A DNA stretch of 64,000 nt from Treponema sp. (GTDB lineage: Bacteria; Spirochaetota; Spirochaetia; Treponematales; Treponemataceae), in the NCBI GenBank assembly GCA_018385415.1, contig JAHAZA010000097.1:1-64000 (forward strand), in the 5' to 3' direction. A program made the position numbers and the translations under genes. The notes below the pieces were generated by a model, which saw nothing but the letters and a program-made list of their open reading frames with translations, was not told where the DNA came from and ran no database searches. Shown one piece after another: positions 52,984-61,164 of this stretch. The first letter of the stretch is position 1; each line of letters starts with the position of its first letter.

Positions 52984-54732
52984 ATGGCTGACGAAAAATT
53001 ACAGATTGTACGCCACAGTTGTGCACACGTTATGGCAGAGGCAATTAAGCACTTGTTCCCTGGAACTAAAATTGCAATCGGACCTGCTATCGATAACGGA
53101 TTTTATTATGACTTCGATTTTGGAACAACGAAAATCTCTGACACCGACTTTCCTGCAATCGAAAAAGAAATGAGAAAAATTCTTGCAGGCAATCATGACT
53201 TTGTAAGAAAAGAAGTTTCTAAAGAAGAAGCATTGAAGCTTTTTGCAGATGAACCATATAAGGTAGAACTTATCAACGACCTTCCTGACGGTGAAACAAT
53301 CACAACTTACGAACAGGACGGATACCTTGATCTCTGTCGTGGTCCACACGTTGCAAATACAAAAGAAATCAACGGACAGGCTTTTAAGCTTGATAAAATT
53401 GCAGGAGCATACTGGAGAGGAGATTCAAACAATACTCAGCTTACTCGTATCTATGCACTCTGCTTTGCTAAACCTAATGATCTTAAAGATTATCTTAACA
53501 TGCTTGCAGAAGCTGAGAAGCGCGACCACAGAAAACTTGGTATCGAAATGGATTTGTTCCACCTCGATCCTGAAAACCCAGGTCAGACATACTGGCATCC
53601 AAACGGATGGACAATCTATACAACAATGCAGGACTACATGCGTAAGATGGTTCGCCGTGACGGATATCAGGAAGTTAACACACCTGCAATTATGCCACGT
53701 ACACTTTGGGAACGCTCAGGACACTGGGGACATTACCAGAAGAACATGTTCATTACAGAATCAGAAAAAAGACTTTTCGCTATTAAACCAATGAACTGTC
53801 CTGGGGCTTTGGAAATTTTCAAGAGCCGTCAACGTTCATATAAAGATCTTCCACTTCGCTTGGCTGAATTTGGTCATGACACACGTAATGAACCATCTGG
53901 AACATTACATGGTGTAATGCGTGTTCGTGGATTTGTTCAGGATGATGCACACATTCTCTGTACAGAAGAACAGGTTTGTTCAGAAGTCGCAAAGTTCTGT
54001 AAGCTTCTTAAAACTGTTTATCATGACTTTGGTTTTGATGACCTTGTTGTTAAATTCTCTACAATGCCAGAAGATCACGTAGGTGACCTTGCAACTTGGG
54101 AAAGAGCAGAAAAAGCTTTGGCTGATGCATGTCACGAAGCAGGATTGGAATTTGAAATCCAGCCAGGTGAAGGTGCATTCTACGGTCCTAAACTTGAGTT
54201 TAAACTTTATGACTGTCTTGGACGGGAATGGCAGTGTGGTACAATCCAGGCTGACTTCCAGCTTCCTTCTGCAGAACGCCTTGATGCAACTTACATTGGT
54301 GCAGATAACCAGAAGCATCATCCTGTAATGCTTCACCGCGCTATCCTTGGTTCTTTCGAACGTTTCCTTGGAATCTTGATTGAAAACTTTGCTGGTGCAT
54401 TCCCAACATGGCTTGCATTCGAACAGGTTGCAGTTGTTCCTGTTTCAAGCGAATTTGACGACTACGCTCGTCAGGTTAACGATGCACTTGTTGCACACGA
54501 TATCCGTTCAAACGCTTATCTTGATGACGACAACATGAAAAACAAGATCAAAAATATTTCTATGGAACACAGAACTCCATACATTCTTGTTGTTGGTGAG
54601 AAAGAAAAAGCAGATGGAACTGTATGTGTACGCTACCGTTTCTCAAGCAAAAAGCCACAGGAAACAATGAAGCTTGATGACTTTATCAAGTATGTAGAAG
54701 ATAAAGTTAACACACACTTCATTGGTATTTAA
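52984..54732 (+). CDS. thrS: Threonyl-tRNA synthetase lacking the TGS domain
   Basis: 582 residues. It starts directly in the editing (SAD) domain: VRHSCAHVMAEAIKHLFP with HSCAHVM, the HxxxH site, near residue 12, and the partner CxxxH site as CRGPHV near 120. The class II core has motif 2 (TRNEPSGTLHGVMRVRGFVQ), Zn ligands including Cys in NCPGALEIF, and motif 3 (HPVMLHRAILGSFER), followed by the anticodon-binding domain. It lacks the N-terminal TGS domain of E. coli ThrRS. The start ATG follows AGGAG. A bidirectional terminator follows. Confidence 0.96.
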   Translation: MADEKLQIVRHSCAHVMAEAIKHLFPGTKIAIGPAIDNGFYYDFDFGTTKISDTDFPAIEKEMRKILAGNHDFVRKEVSKEEALKLFADEPYKVELINDLPDGETITTYEQDGYLDLCRGPHVANTKEINGQAFKLDKIAGAYWRGDSNNTQLTRIYALCFAKPNDLKDYLNMLAEAEKRDHRKLGIEMDLFHLDPENPGQTYWHPNGWTIYTTMQDYMRKMVRRDGYQEVNTPAIMPRTLWERSGHWGHYQKNMFITESEKRLFAIKPMNCPGALEIFKSRQRSYKDLPLRLAEFGHDTRNEPSGTLHGVMRVRGFVQDDAHILCTEEQVCSEVAKFCKLLKTVYHDFGFDDLVVKFSTMPEDHVGDLATWERAEKALADACHEAGLEFEIQPGEGAFYGPKLEFKLYDCLGREWQCGTIQADFQLPSAERLDATYIGADNQKHHPVMLHRAILGSFERFLGILIENFAGAFPTWLAFEQVAVVPVSSEFDDYARQVNDALVAHDIRSNAYLDDDNMKNKIKNISMEHRTPYILVVGEKEKADGTVCVRYRFSSKKPQETMKLDDFIKYVEDKVNTHFIGI

Positions 54733-54747
54733 TTAATTACCATCAAT

Positions 54748-54788
54748 AAAAAAAGAGGTGCACTTCACTTCAGAAGCACCTCTTTTTT
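54748..54788. terminator. Bidirectional terminator thrS / barrel protein
   Basis: AAAAAAGAGGTGC and GCACCTCTTTTTT form a 13-bp stem around a 14-nt loop containing ACTTCACTTC. GAGGTGCACTT is shared with the IS-remnant ends. Confidence 0.85.
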
Positions 54789-54804
54789 GTTGGTGAATCG
54801 AATA

Positions 54805-55497
54805 TTAAAATACAAATCGTGATGTAAGGTTAAATATCATTCCGTCCATTCCATTACCTGAGAATAACTGACCGATTGGAAAATAAACTTTTGCAGTTAA
54901 TCCTGCACGCATAAAATCACTGACTTTATAATCCCAGCTGAAAAAGATTTCAGGGTAAAGAAACCTCATGTTACTCCAGAACCATTCTCCAATTTTTTCA
55001 TTATCACTTTTTGCTGTTCCTGTAATACCATAGTCATCTGGTTTTACACCATTTGAAAGTATTGCAAAACGCATGAATAATCCTAAACCTGCACCTGGAG
55101 TGAAAGTGTGATTACCTGATTTAAAATTAAAGCCGACAGGAACATCAAGCATGAAACAAAGTGTTGTTGCAGTTCTGTGTTCAACTTCTGCAGGTAATGC
55201 ATCTTTCCCGTCAAACAGATAATACATCATCCAGAAATCAAGATGTGGTTCCAGTGTAATCATTTCTGTAAGAGGAATGATTGCACCTCCACCAATGTAA
55301 AAATTTACTGGTGACGGTGCACTTGTTTGTTTTGAAGCAAGGTTGAGAGTAATTTGTGTACCAATGTTAAAATATGGAGAAATTTTAAATCCTTTTTCTG
55401 GAGTTGAATTTTCAGATACTAAATCCTGTGCAGAAAGTAATGATGAGCCTGCAATTGCAATTATCAGACATAAAAATATTTTTTTAATTTTAATCAT
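54805..55497 (-). CDS. Predicted outer-membrane beta-barrel protein
   Basis: 230 residues from ATG at 55497 (MIKIKKIFLC), preferred over an ATG further upstream because GGAG lies 5 nt before it. Signal peptide ends at LLSAQ. The mature protein alternates polar and hydrophobic residues with Gly/aromatic-rich strands (YIGGGAIIPLTEMITLEPHL, GAGLGLFMRFAIL, DFMRAGLTAKVYFPIG) and ends in RFVF, a terminal Phe as in BAM substrates. No specific family recognised. It lies 16 bp after the lipoprotein gene and is likely co-expressed. Confidence 0.65.
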   Translation of the reverse strand: MIKIKKIFLCLIIAIAGSSLLSAQDLVSENSTPEKGFKISPYFNIGTQITLNLASKQTSAPSPVNFYIGGGAIIPLTEMITLEPHLDFWMMYYLFDGKDALPAEVEHRTATTLCFMLDVPVGFNFKSGNHTFTPGAGLGLFMRFAILSNGVKPDDYGITGTAKSDNEKIGEWFWSNMRFLYPEIFFSWDYKVSDFMRAGLTAKVYFPIGQLFSGNGMDGMIFNLTSRFVF

Positions 55498-55513
55498 CTT
55501 GTCTCCATACAAG

Positions 55514-56713
55514 TTAGTCATTATAAAGAATTTGTCCAAGGTCTACAGAAATAAAACCACTTCTTCCTGTTTCGTAAAATGCAACTTCTTCCCATGATGC
55601 ATAAAGTGTATCACCTGTAATTCCAAAATCTGTATAAATAAATCCTTCCGGTAATTTTGGAAGTCTGATTGCAATAGGCTTTGAGTTGTTGATGATTCGT
55701 CTTTCAGAAATAGCACCGGAAAAATACATTGTGCCGTCTTTGAACATTACTGCAGTCCAGGTATCTGCCAGTTGACCTACAGCTTCCAGTATCTGTTTAT
55801 CACCAATTTTATTTTCATATCTGCGTGGTGAAGGTCCTCCAGCAGTTTTCAAATTTACCGAAAACGCAAAATTTTCTGCAAGATGTGCCAGAAGTTTTTT
55901 TACACGTTCTGGTGCTTCTGAATAATTTCTAGGTTGCTTTAATTTTCTGAATTTATCTTCAGATGATTTTGAAAGTTCTACTTTTGTTTTTTTATCAATG
56001 TTTGTTTCAGAATCAATTTTTGGATCATTAGGCAGAATAGAAAGTAGTGCAGTATTTGGATTCCATTGAATGTATGAAAATTCTGTTCTGTCTGCTTTAG
56101 AATCTTTGATACAGTAATACCAGTAATTTCCATCCCAATGATAGTCTGTTACCTGTGATGTTGGAGTCAGCTTCAATGTTTCTGTATTTAAGATTGGAAA
56201 AAAGGTTTTTGCTTTTACATCAAATTGTACTAAGACTGAAATATCCTGATCTTCTGTATGTGATGAAAGCTGGCTGTTTAATGTGTCATTAAAAAATGAA
56301 TCCTTGTAAAAAGAAAAAACAGGATTATCGTTCATAAAAACAATTCCGTCAGCGGTAAAATCTTTAAACATTAATTTATCAGAATAAAGGGTTGCTTCAT
56401 CATTATTGAATTCAATTACGCCGGAATGATTTACTATTGCATAAACAGGTGCGTTCCTGTTCCCTGAAAGAGATACTGTTTGACCAATTCCAGAAATACG
56501 GCATGCTTCTGTGTATGGCTTTTTCATTACAAGAGGTGCATCTTTAGGAGAATTAATTTTATTGAAACCATCTGCATTTATGTAATACCAGTTATGGCTG
56601 AGAACTAATGTTTCAGGTGGAAGTTCCATTTCTACTATTTTTTTCCCACAGGAAAATAGGGATAGTGTAGATAGGAGTAAAAATACTGATTTGTAAATAA
56701 GTTTATTTTTCAT
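55514..56713 (-). CDS. Putative lipoprotein of unknown function
   Basis: 399 residues from ATG at 56713 (MKNKLIYKS); an ATG 48 nt upstream is in frame but has no signal sequence and no ribosome-binding site. The lipobox is LSLFSC, Cys at about 22. The rest is a soluble, beta-rich protein with many short repeats (for example VFMNDNPVFSF, YAIVNHSGVIEFNND), possibly a propeller. Not recognised. It is probably co-transcribed with the barrel protein. Confidence 0.68.
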   Translation of the reverse strand: MKNKLIYKSVFLLLSTLSLFSCGKKIVEMELPPETLVLSHNWYYINADGFNKINSPKDAPLVMKKPYTEACRISGIGQTVSLSGNRNAPVYAIVNHSGVIEFNNDEATLYSDKLMFKDFTADGIVFMNDNPVFSFYKDSFFNDTLNSQLSSHTEDQDISVLVQFDVKAKTFFPILNTETLKLTPTSQVTDYHWDGNYWYYCIKDSKADRTEFSYIQWNPNTALLSILPNDPKIDSETNIDKKTKVELSKSSEDKFRKLKQPRNYSEAPERVKKLLAHLAENFAFSVNLKTAGGPSPRRYENKIGDKQILEAVGQLADTWTAVMFKDGTMYFSGAISERRIINNSKPIAIRLPKLPEGFIYTDFGITGDTLYASWEEVAFYETGRSGFISVDLGQILYND

Positions 56714-56966
56714 AGTGCATCTCTTTTCTATAATTATCGGTAATTTTTGTGTTTTTGGCAATGATTTTACAAAACAGTAGGGGAAGTGTGAAAATTATGA
56801 CAGATTTTAAAAAAATGTTATTTTAAAAGTAAAATTTTAATAAATTTTTAAGACCGTGTTCGAGCACGACTTGAAATGAAAGTGGAATTATGGTATATTT
56901 GGTAAAATTCTTTTCTATTAAATTATAGTGGGAAGAAATTTTTTTGAATTGTTTTTTGGGGGTCTT
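56714..56966. other. Divergent intergenic region and oad promoter
   Basis: The oad promoter is TTGAAA (56871-56876), 17 nt, TATATT (56894-56899), with TGG before the -10 (extended -10). CGTG/CACG with a TTCGA loop (56855-56868) lies just upstream and could be an operator. A GGGGG ribosome-binding site precedes oadG. The lipoprotein gene's promoter must also lie here. Confidence 0.65.
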
Positions 56967-57242
56967 ATGACAATACAAGAGATGCTGGGTCAGAGTGGAC
57001 TTTTGACTTTGCTTGGAATGGGTGTCGTTTTCTCATTCCTCATCATTATGATTATCTGTATGTATATCCTTCATGGAATTTTACATGCACTTAAATTGGA
57101 CAAGGATGCTCCTGCAGCAAAAACTGTAGCTTCACCTTCAACACCTACCTCGGCACCTGCCGCAGGCCCTGCTTCCACAAATGATCAGGCAGTAATCGCT
57201 GCAATTGCAGCTGCCGTTCATGACAAGGAATTAAATTCGTAA
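56967..57242 (+). CDS. oadG: OadG-like gamma subunit of Na+-translocating decarboxylase
   Basis: 91 residues from ATG at 56967, chosen over a GTG 39 nt upstream because GGGGG lies 5-6 nt before it. One N-terminal membrane helix (LLTLLGMGVVFSFLIIMIICMYIL), then an Ala/Pro/Ser-rich linker and a short Ala-rich end. This is the architecture of OadG, which anchors OadA to the membrane subunit OadB and carries a Zn-binding tail in some species; a clear His tail is not visible here. First gene of oadGAB. Confidence 0.82.
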   Translation: MTIQEMLGQSGLLTLLGMGVVFSFLIIMIICMYILHGILHALKLDKDAPAAKTVASPSTPTSAPAAGPASTNDQAVIAAIAAAVHDKELNS

Positions 57243-57261
57243 ATAAAAGAGGAGAAATAAA

Positions 57262-59364
57262 ATGGCTAAAGTTGGAATTTCAGAACTTGCAATCCGTGAT
57301 GCTCATCAGAGTCTTCACGCAACTCGTATGACTACTGCAGATATGCTTCCTATCTGTGATAAACTTGACAAAGTAGGTTACAAATATATTGAAGGTTGGG
57401 GTGGAGCTACATATGACTCTTGTATCCGCTTCCTTAACGAGGATCCATGGGAACGTCTTAGAAAACTCCATGCAGCACTTCCAAACAACAAAATCATGAT
57501 GTTGCTTCGTGCTCAGAACCTTCTTGGATATAAACACTATGCAGACGATGTAGTTGAAAAATTCGTTGAAACAGCTGCTAAAAACGGTATCGGTTGTTTC
57601 CGTATTTTTGATGCTTGTAACGACCCACGTAATATGGAATGCGCTACAAAGGCTGCAAAAAAATCTGGTGTAGATGTTCAGATGGCTATTTCTTATGCTG
57701 TTACACCATTCCACACAAACGAAAAATATGCAGAACTTGCAAAAACATATGCTGACTTCGGTGCAGATTCAATCTGTATCAAAGATATGTCAGGTCTCTT
57801 AAAACCATACGAAGCTTATGACCTTGTAAAAGCAATCAAAGCTAAAGTTGACCTTCCTGTTGAAATTCACTCACACGCTACAACAGGTCTTTCTGTAGCT
57901 TCACTCCTTAAAGGAATCGAAGCAGGTGCAGACATAGTAGACACAGCAATTTCTTCTATGTCTATGGGTACATCACACTCACCAACAGAAACAGTTGTAG
58001 AAATGCTCAAAGGTACAGAATACGACACTGGCCTTGATACAAAACTTCTTCTCGAAATCGCAGCTTACTTCCGTGAAGTTCGTAAGCACTATTCATCACT
58101 TGAATCAGCATTCCTTGGAGCTGATACTCGTATTCTTCTTTCACAGGTTCCAGGTGGAATGCTTTCTAACCTTGAGTCCCAGCTCAAACAAATGGGTGCT
58201 GGTGACAAGATGGATGCCGTTCTTGAAGAACTTCCACGCGTACACAAAGATGCAGGTTACGTTCCACTTGTAACTCCAACATCTCAGATTGTTGGTACAC
58301 AGGCTGTATTCAATGTAATCCAGGGTCGCTACAAAATGATGACTGCTGACTTTGCTAACCTGGTAACAGGAAAATTTGGTGCTCTCCCAACTGCTGCTAA
58401 CGCAGACGTTGTTAAGCAAGCTCTTGCTCAGAACAAGATGACAGAAGTTATGACATGTCGTCCTGCTGACAAAATCGAACCAGAATGGAACAAAATGGTT
58501 GAAGAAGCTAAGAAAGCTGGTGGTAACGGAAGCGATGAAGATGTTCTTACATACGCAATGTTCCCACAGGTTGCAACTAAGTTCTTTTCAACTCGTGCAA
58601 ACGGTCCAGTTGATGCTGCTGCAACATTCGCTAAGAAAGAAGCTGCACCTGCTAAAGAAAACAAAGGTGCTTCATATACAATCAATGTAAACGGAACTGC
58701 TTACAATGTAACAACAGGTCCTGCTGGTGACAGTATGAACGTTACAGTAAACGGAACTGCTTACAACGTAGCATTCGGTGCTCCAGGCGCTGCTCCTGCA
58801 GTTACTGCTTCTCCAGCTGCTGCAAGCGCACCAGTAGTAACTGGCGGCGTTGATGTTAAGTCTCCAGTTGCAGGTACTCTCCTTAAACATGTTGCTCCAG
58901 CAGGAAGCGCAGTTAAGAAGGGCGATACAGTAATCATGATTGAATCTATGAAAATGGAACTTGAAGTAAAAGCTCCAGCTGACGGAACAATCACATATTC
59001 AGTACAGCCAGGAACTCAGGTTCAGGCTGATCAGACATTGGCTTCAATCGGTGGAGTTGCACAAGCAGCTTCAGCACCTGTTGCTCCAGCTCCAGTTCAG
59101 GCAGCTGCTCAAGCAGCACCAGTTGCTCCTGCAGCCCCAGCTTGTGCAATGGGTGGAACACCTGTAAAAGCCCCTGTAGCCGGAACATTGCTTAAATACG
59201 CTGTTTCAGAAGGTGCTTCTGTAACTCCTGATACAACAGTAATTATGATTGAATCTATGAAGATGGAACTTGAAGTAAAAGCTGGTAAAGCTGGTAAAGT
59301 TCACTTCATTGCACAGCCTGGTACACAGATTGCTGCAGACCAGACATTGGCTGAAATCAACTAA
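57262..59364 (+). CDS. oadA: OadA-like carboxyltransferase alpha subunit with two biotinyl domains
   Basis: 700 residues. Residues of about 1-300 are the carboxyltransferase TIM barrel (AIRDAHQSLHATRMTTADML with the metal/catalytic Asp and Thr; HSHATTGLSVASLL with His-x-His). Residues of about 305-455 are the PYC/OadA conserved domain. Two biotinyl domains follow, with ESMKMEL at 561-567 (Lys564) and 664-670 (Lys667), 103 residues apart. Oxaloacetate or methylmalonyl-CoA decarboxylase alpha subunits normally have one. An Ala/Pro linker separates them. A tandem ...NGTAYNV repeat precedes the first domain. It transfers carboxyl groups to biotin; OadB then decarboxylates to pump Na+. The substrate (oxaloacetate or a methylmalonyl-type acid) is not resolved. 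Confidence 0.9.
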   Translation: MAKVGISELAIRDAHQSLHATRMTTADMLPICDKLDKVGYKYIEGWGGATYDSCIRFLNEDPWERLRKLHAALPNNKIMMLLRAQNLLGYKHYADDVVEKFVETAAKNGIGCFRIFDACNDPRNMECATKAAKKSGVDVQMAISYAVTPFHTNEKYAELAKTYADFGADSICIKDMSGLLKPYEAYDLVKAIKAKVDLPVEIHSHATTGLSVASLLKGIEAGADIVDTAISSMSMGTSHSPTETVVEMLKGTEYDTGLDTKLLLEIAAYFREVRKHYSSLESAFLGADTRILLSQVPGGMLSNLESQLKQMGAGDKMDAVLEELPRVHKDAGYVPLVTPTSQIVGTQAVFNVIQGRYKMMTADFANLVTGKFGALPTAANADVVKQALAQNKMTEVMTCRPADKIEPEWNKMVEEAKKAGGNGSDEDVLTYAMFPQVATKFFSTRANGPVDAAATFAKKEAAPAKENKGASYTINVNGTAYNVTTGPAGDSMNVTVNGTAYNVAFGAPGAAPAVTASPAAASAPVVTGGVDVKSPVAGTLLKHVAPAGSAVKKGDTVIMIESMKMELEVKAPADGTITYSVQPGTQVQADQTLASIGGVAQAASAPVAPAPVQAAAQAAPVAPAAPACAMGGTPVKAPVAGTLLKYAVSEGASVTPDTTVIMIESMKMELEVKAGKAGKVHFIAQPGTQIAADQTLAEIN

Positions 59365-59373
59365 GGATTGAAT

Positions 59374-60825
59374 ATGAATAACGCATTAGCTCATGATAAA
59401 AAACATATTATTATTGTAACAGTAGCTATCATGGCTATCGCTATGGTTGCATCATTGGTTTTCAAACCACATGTTCGTGCAGCTAACGATAACACTGCTG
59501 TTGCTTCATACAAAACATGGAAAGAAGTTCCTGTAAAAGGCTCTGAGAAAGTTAAACCTATTGAAGTAAAATCTTTCCTCGAAAATATCTGGCACTCAAC
59601 AGGTATTTATAAAATTATTCACACTGAAACTCCAGAAGAAGCTGCTAAGGCTAAATTGGAAGCTGAAATTGTTGAAGCTGAAAAAGAAGCTCAGGCTAAA
59701 GCTGCGGAAGAAGAGTTGCTTGCACATCCAGTTGAAGGATGGAAGAGTGTAATAATGATTCTTATTGGATTCATTATTGTATATCTTGCAGTTGCAAAAG
59801 GTTTTGAACCACTTCTTTTGATTCCAATCGGATTCGGTACAATTCTGGTTAATATTCCAGGTGCAGGAATGGGAAGTGCTCCTGATGGAATGCTTCACAT
59901 TATCTACAGTGCAGGAGTTGGAAATGAATTCTTCCCAATGCTTATTTTTATGGGAATCGGTGCAATGACAGATTTTGGTCCACTTATTGCTAACCCTAAA
60001 ATGGCGTTGCTCGGAGGTGCTGCTCAGCTTGGTGTATTCGCTACATTGTTCGGTGTTGCAGTATTGAACTTGATTCCTGGTATTGATTATACAATGCTTC
60101 AGGCTTCTGCTATTTCTATCATTGGTGGTGCTGATGGTCCTACTTCAATTTATGTATCAGCAAAACTTGCACCTGAAATGATGGCTGTAATTGCAGTAGC
60201 TGCTTATTCATATATGGCATTGGTTCCTATGATCCAGCCACCAATTATGAAGCTTCTTACTACAAAGAAAGAACGTCTTATTAAAATGAAACAGCTTCGT
60301 GTTGTATCAAAAACAGAAAAAACATTGTTCCCAATGATGCTTCTTGTTTTGACAGTTCTTCTTCTTCCACCTGCAGCTCCACTTATTGGTATGCTGGCAT
60401 TCGGAAACTTTGTAAAACAGTGTGGTGTTGTAGAACGTCTTTCTAAGACAATGGAAAATGAATTGATGAATATCGTTTCTATTCTCCTTTCTCTTGGTGT
60501 AGGTTCTCAGATGACTCCAGAAAAGATTATGAATCCAAACTCACTTGGTATTATTATTCTTGGTCTTGTTGCATTCTCTATTGCCACTGCTGGTGGTCTT
60601 ATCATGGCTAAGATTATGAATCTCTTCCTTAAAGATAAGATCAATCCACTTATTGGTTCTGCTGGTGTTTCAGCTGTTCCAATGGCTGCCCGTGTAGCAA
60701 ATAAAGTTGGTATGGCAGAAGATCCTACTAACTTCCTTTTGATGCATGCAATGGGACCAAACGTATCAGGTGTTATCGGAACTGCTGTTGCAGCTGGTGT
60801 ATTCATCGCAACATACGGTCATTAA
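59374..60825 (+). CDS. oadB: OadB-like Na+-translocating decarboxylase beta subunit
   Basis: 483 residues from ATG at 59374 (AGGA just before it; an in-frame TTG 6 nt earlier is less likely). The C-terminal 350 residues match the Na+-pumping beta subunit: IPIGFGTILVNIPG, AISIIGGADGPTSIYVSAKLAP with the conserved Asp in GGADGPT, and GVSAVPMAARVANK. It has about 9-11 membrane helices. The first 110 or so residues (one membrane helix, then an Ala/Glu/Lys-rich helix, EEAAKAKLEAEIVEAEKEAQ) are extra. Converts decarboxylation energy to a Na+ gradient. Last of the operon. Confidence 0.93.
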   Translation: MNNALAHDKKHIIIVTVAIMAIAMVASLVFKPHVRAANDNTAVASYKTWKEVPVKGSEKVKPIEVKSFLENIWHSTGIYKIIHTETPEEAAKAKLEAEIVEAEKEAQAKAAEEELLAHPVEGWKSVIMILIGFIIVYLAVAKGFEPLLLIPIGFGTILVNIPGAGMGSAPDGMLHIIYSAGVGNEFFPMLIFMGIGAMTDFGPLIANPKMALLGGAAQLGVFATLFGVAVLNLIPGIDYTMLQASAISIIGGADGPTSIYVSAKLAPEMMAVIAVAAYSYMALVPMIQPPIMKLLTTKKERLIKMKQLRVVSKTEKTLFPMMLLVLTVLLLPPAAPLIGMLAFGNFVKQCGVVERLSKTMENELMNIVSILLSLGVGSQMTPEKIMNPNSLGIIILGLVAFSIATAGGLIMAKIMNLFLKDKINPLIGSAGVSAVPMAARVANKVGMAEDPTNFLLMHAMGPNVSGVIGTAVAAGVFIATYGH

Positions 60826-60886
60826 TAAAAAAACGTTTATAGTTTATTTCAATTGTGAAGTGCACCCCAATTATTGGACACTTTAA

Positions 60887-61060
60887 CTAGGCTGATTTTA
60901 AGGACTGATTCCTAAATTGTAAAGGGGTCAGTCCTTTTAATTTAACCTTAATTCCTTTTCTGGACAAGCTCTGTCGGATCCCTTCTTCATTCAAAGACCT
61001 CTGATAATCATACATCTGGTACTGCCAGAGCTGATCAGAATATAGTTTAACGCATTTAGC
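60887..61060 (-). pseudogene. IS3-family transposase remnant with internal deletion
   Basis: On the - strand the reading frame gives ...LYSDQLWQYQMYDYQRSLN, then EEGIRQSLSRKG, followed directly by IKVKLKGLTPLQFRNQSLKSA and a stop. In IS3-family rve transposases the first part (HSDQGWQYQ...SMSRKG) holds the second catalytic Asp, and the C-terminal piece normally follows about 70 residues later after ENFFGTLK, which holds the catalytic Glu. That central part is missing, so the product cannot be active. An upstream in-frame stop removes the N-terminus. Confidence 0.75.
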
Positions 61061-61073
61061 TTAAATTCTCCGC

Positions 61074-61129
61074 AAAAAAATGCACCTCTTAAACTTGAAC
61101 TTTATTTGTCCAACTTTAGAGGTGCACTT
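61074..61129 (-). terminator. greA terminator formed by the IS right end
   Basis: On the - strand AGTGCACCTCTAAAG pairs with TAAGAGGTGCA (61118-61126 with 61081-61089, 9-bp perfect core) followed by T7. It lies 36 bp after the greA stop. Confidence 0.7.
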
Positions 61130-61164
61130 TAAGACAGGCAGCTTTTATACTTTATAGAAGCAAC

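Larger units (their letters stand above)
60858..61129 (-). mobile_element. IS3-family (IS150-like) insertion-sequence remnant
   Basis: Inverted ends AAGTGCACC (60858-60866) and GGTGCACTT (61121-61129), with the IS150-type GTTGGACA present next to the right end (61117-61107 on the - strand) and TTGGACA near the left. Between them lies a decayed transposase segment. The element, about 270 bp, is far shorter than a full IS3-family IS (about 1.2-1.5 kb). Confidence 0.7.

Noticed and set aside
52832..53173. Open frame overlapping the thrS start
   Set aside because: It crosses the terminator and thrS promoter and overlaps thrS out of frame.
56851..56870. tRNA-like TTCGA loop
   Set aside because: Only a 4-bp CGTG/CACG stem surrounds it; no acceptor or anticodon arms are present.
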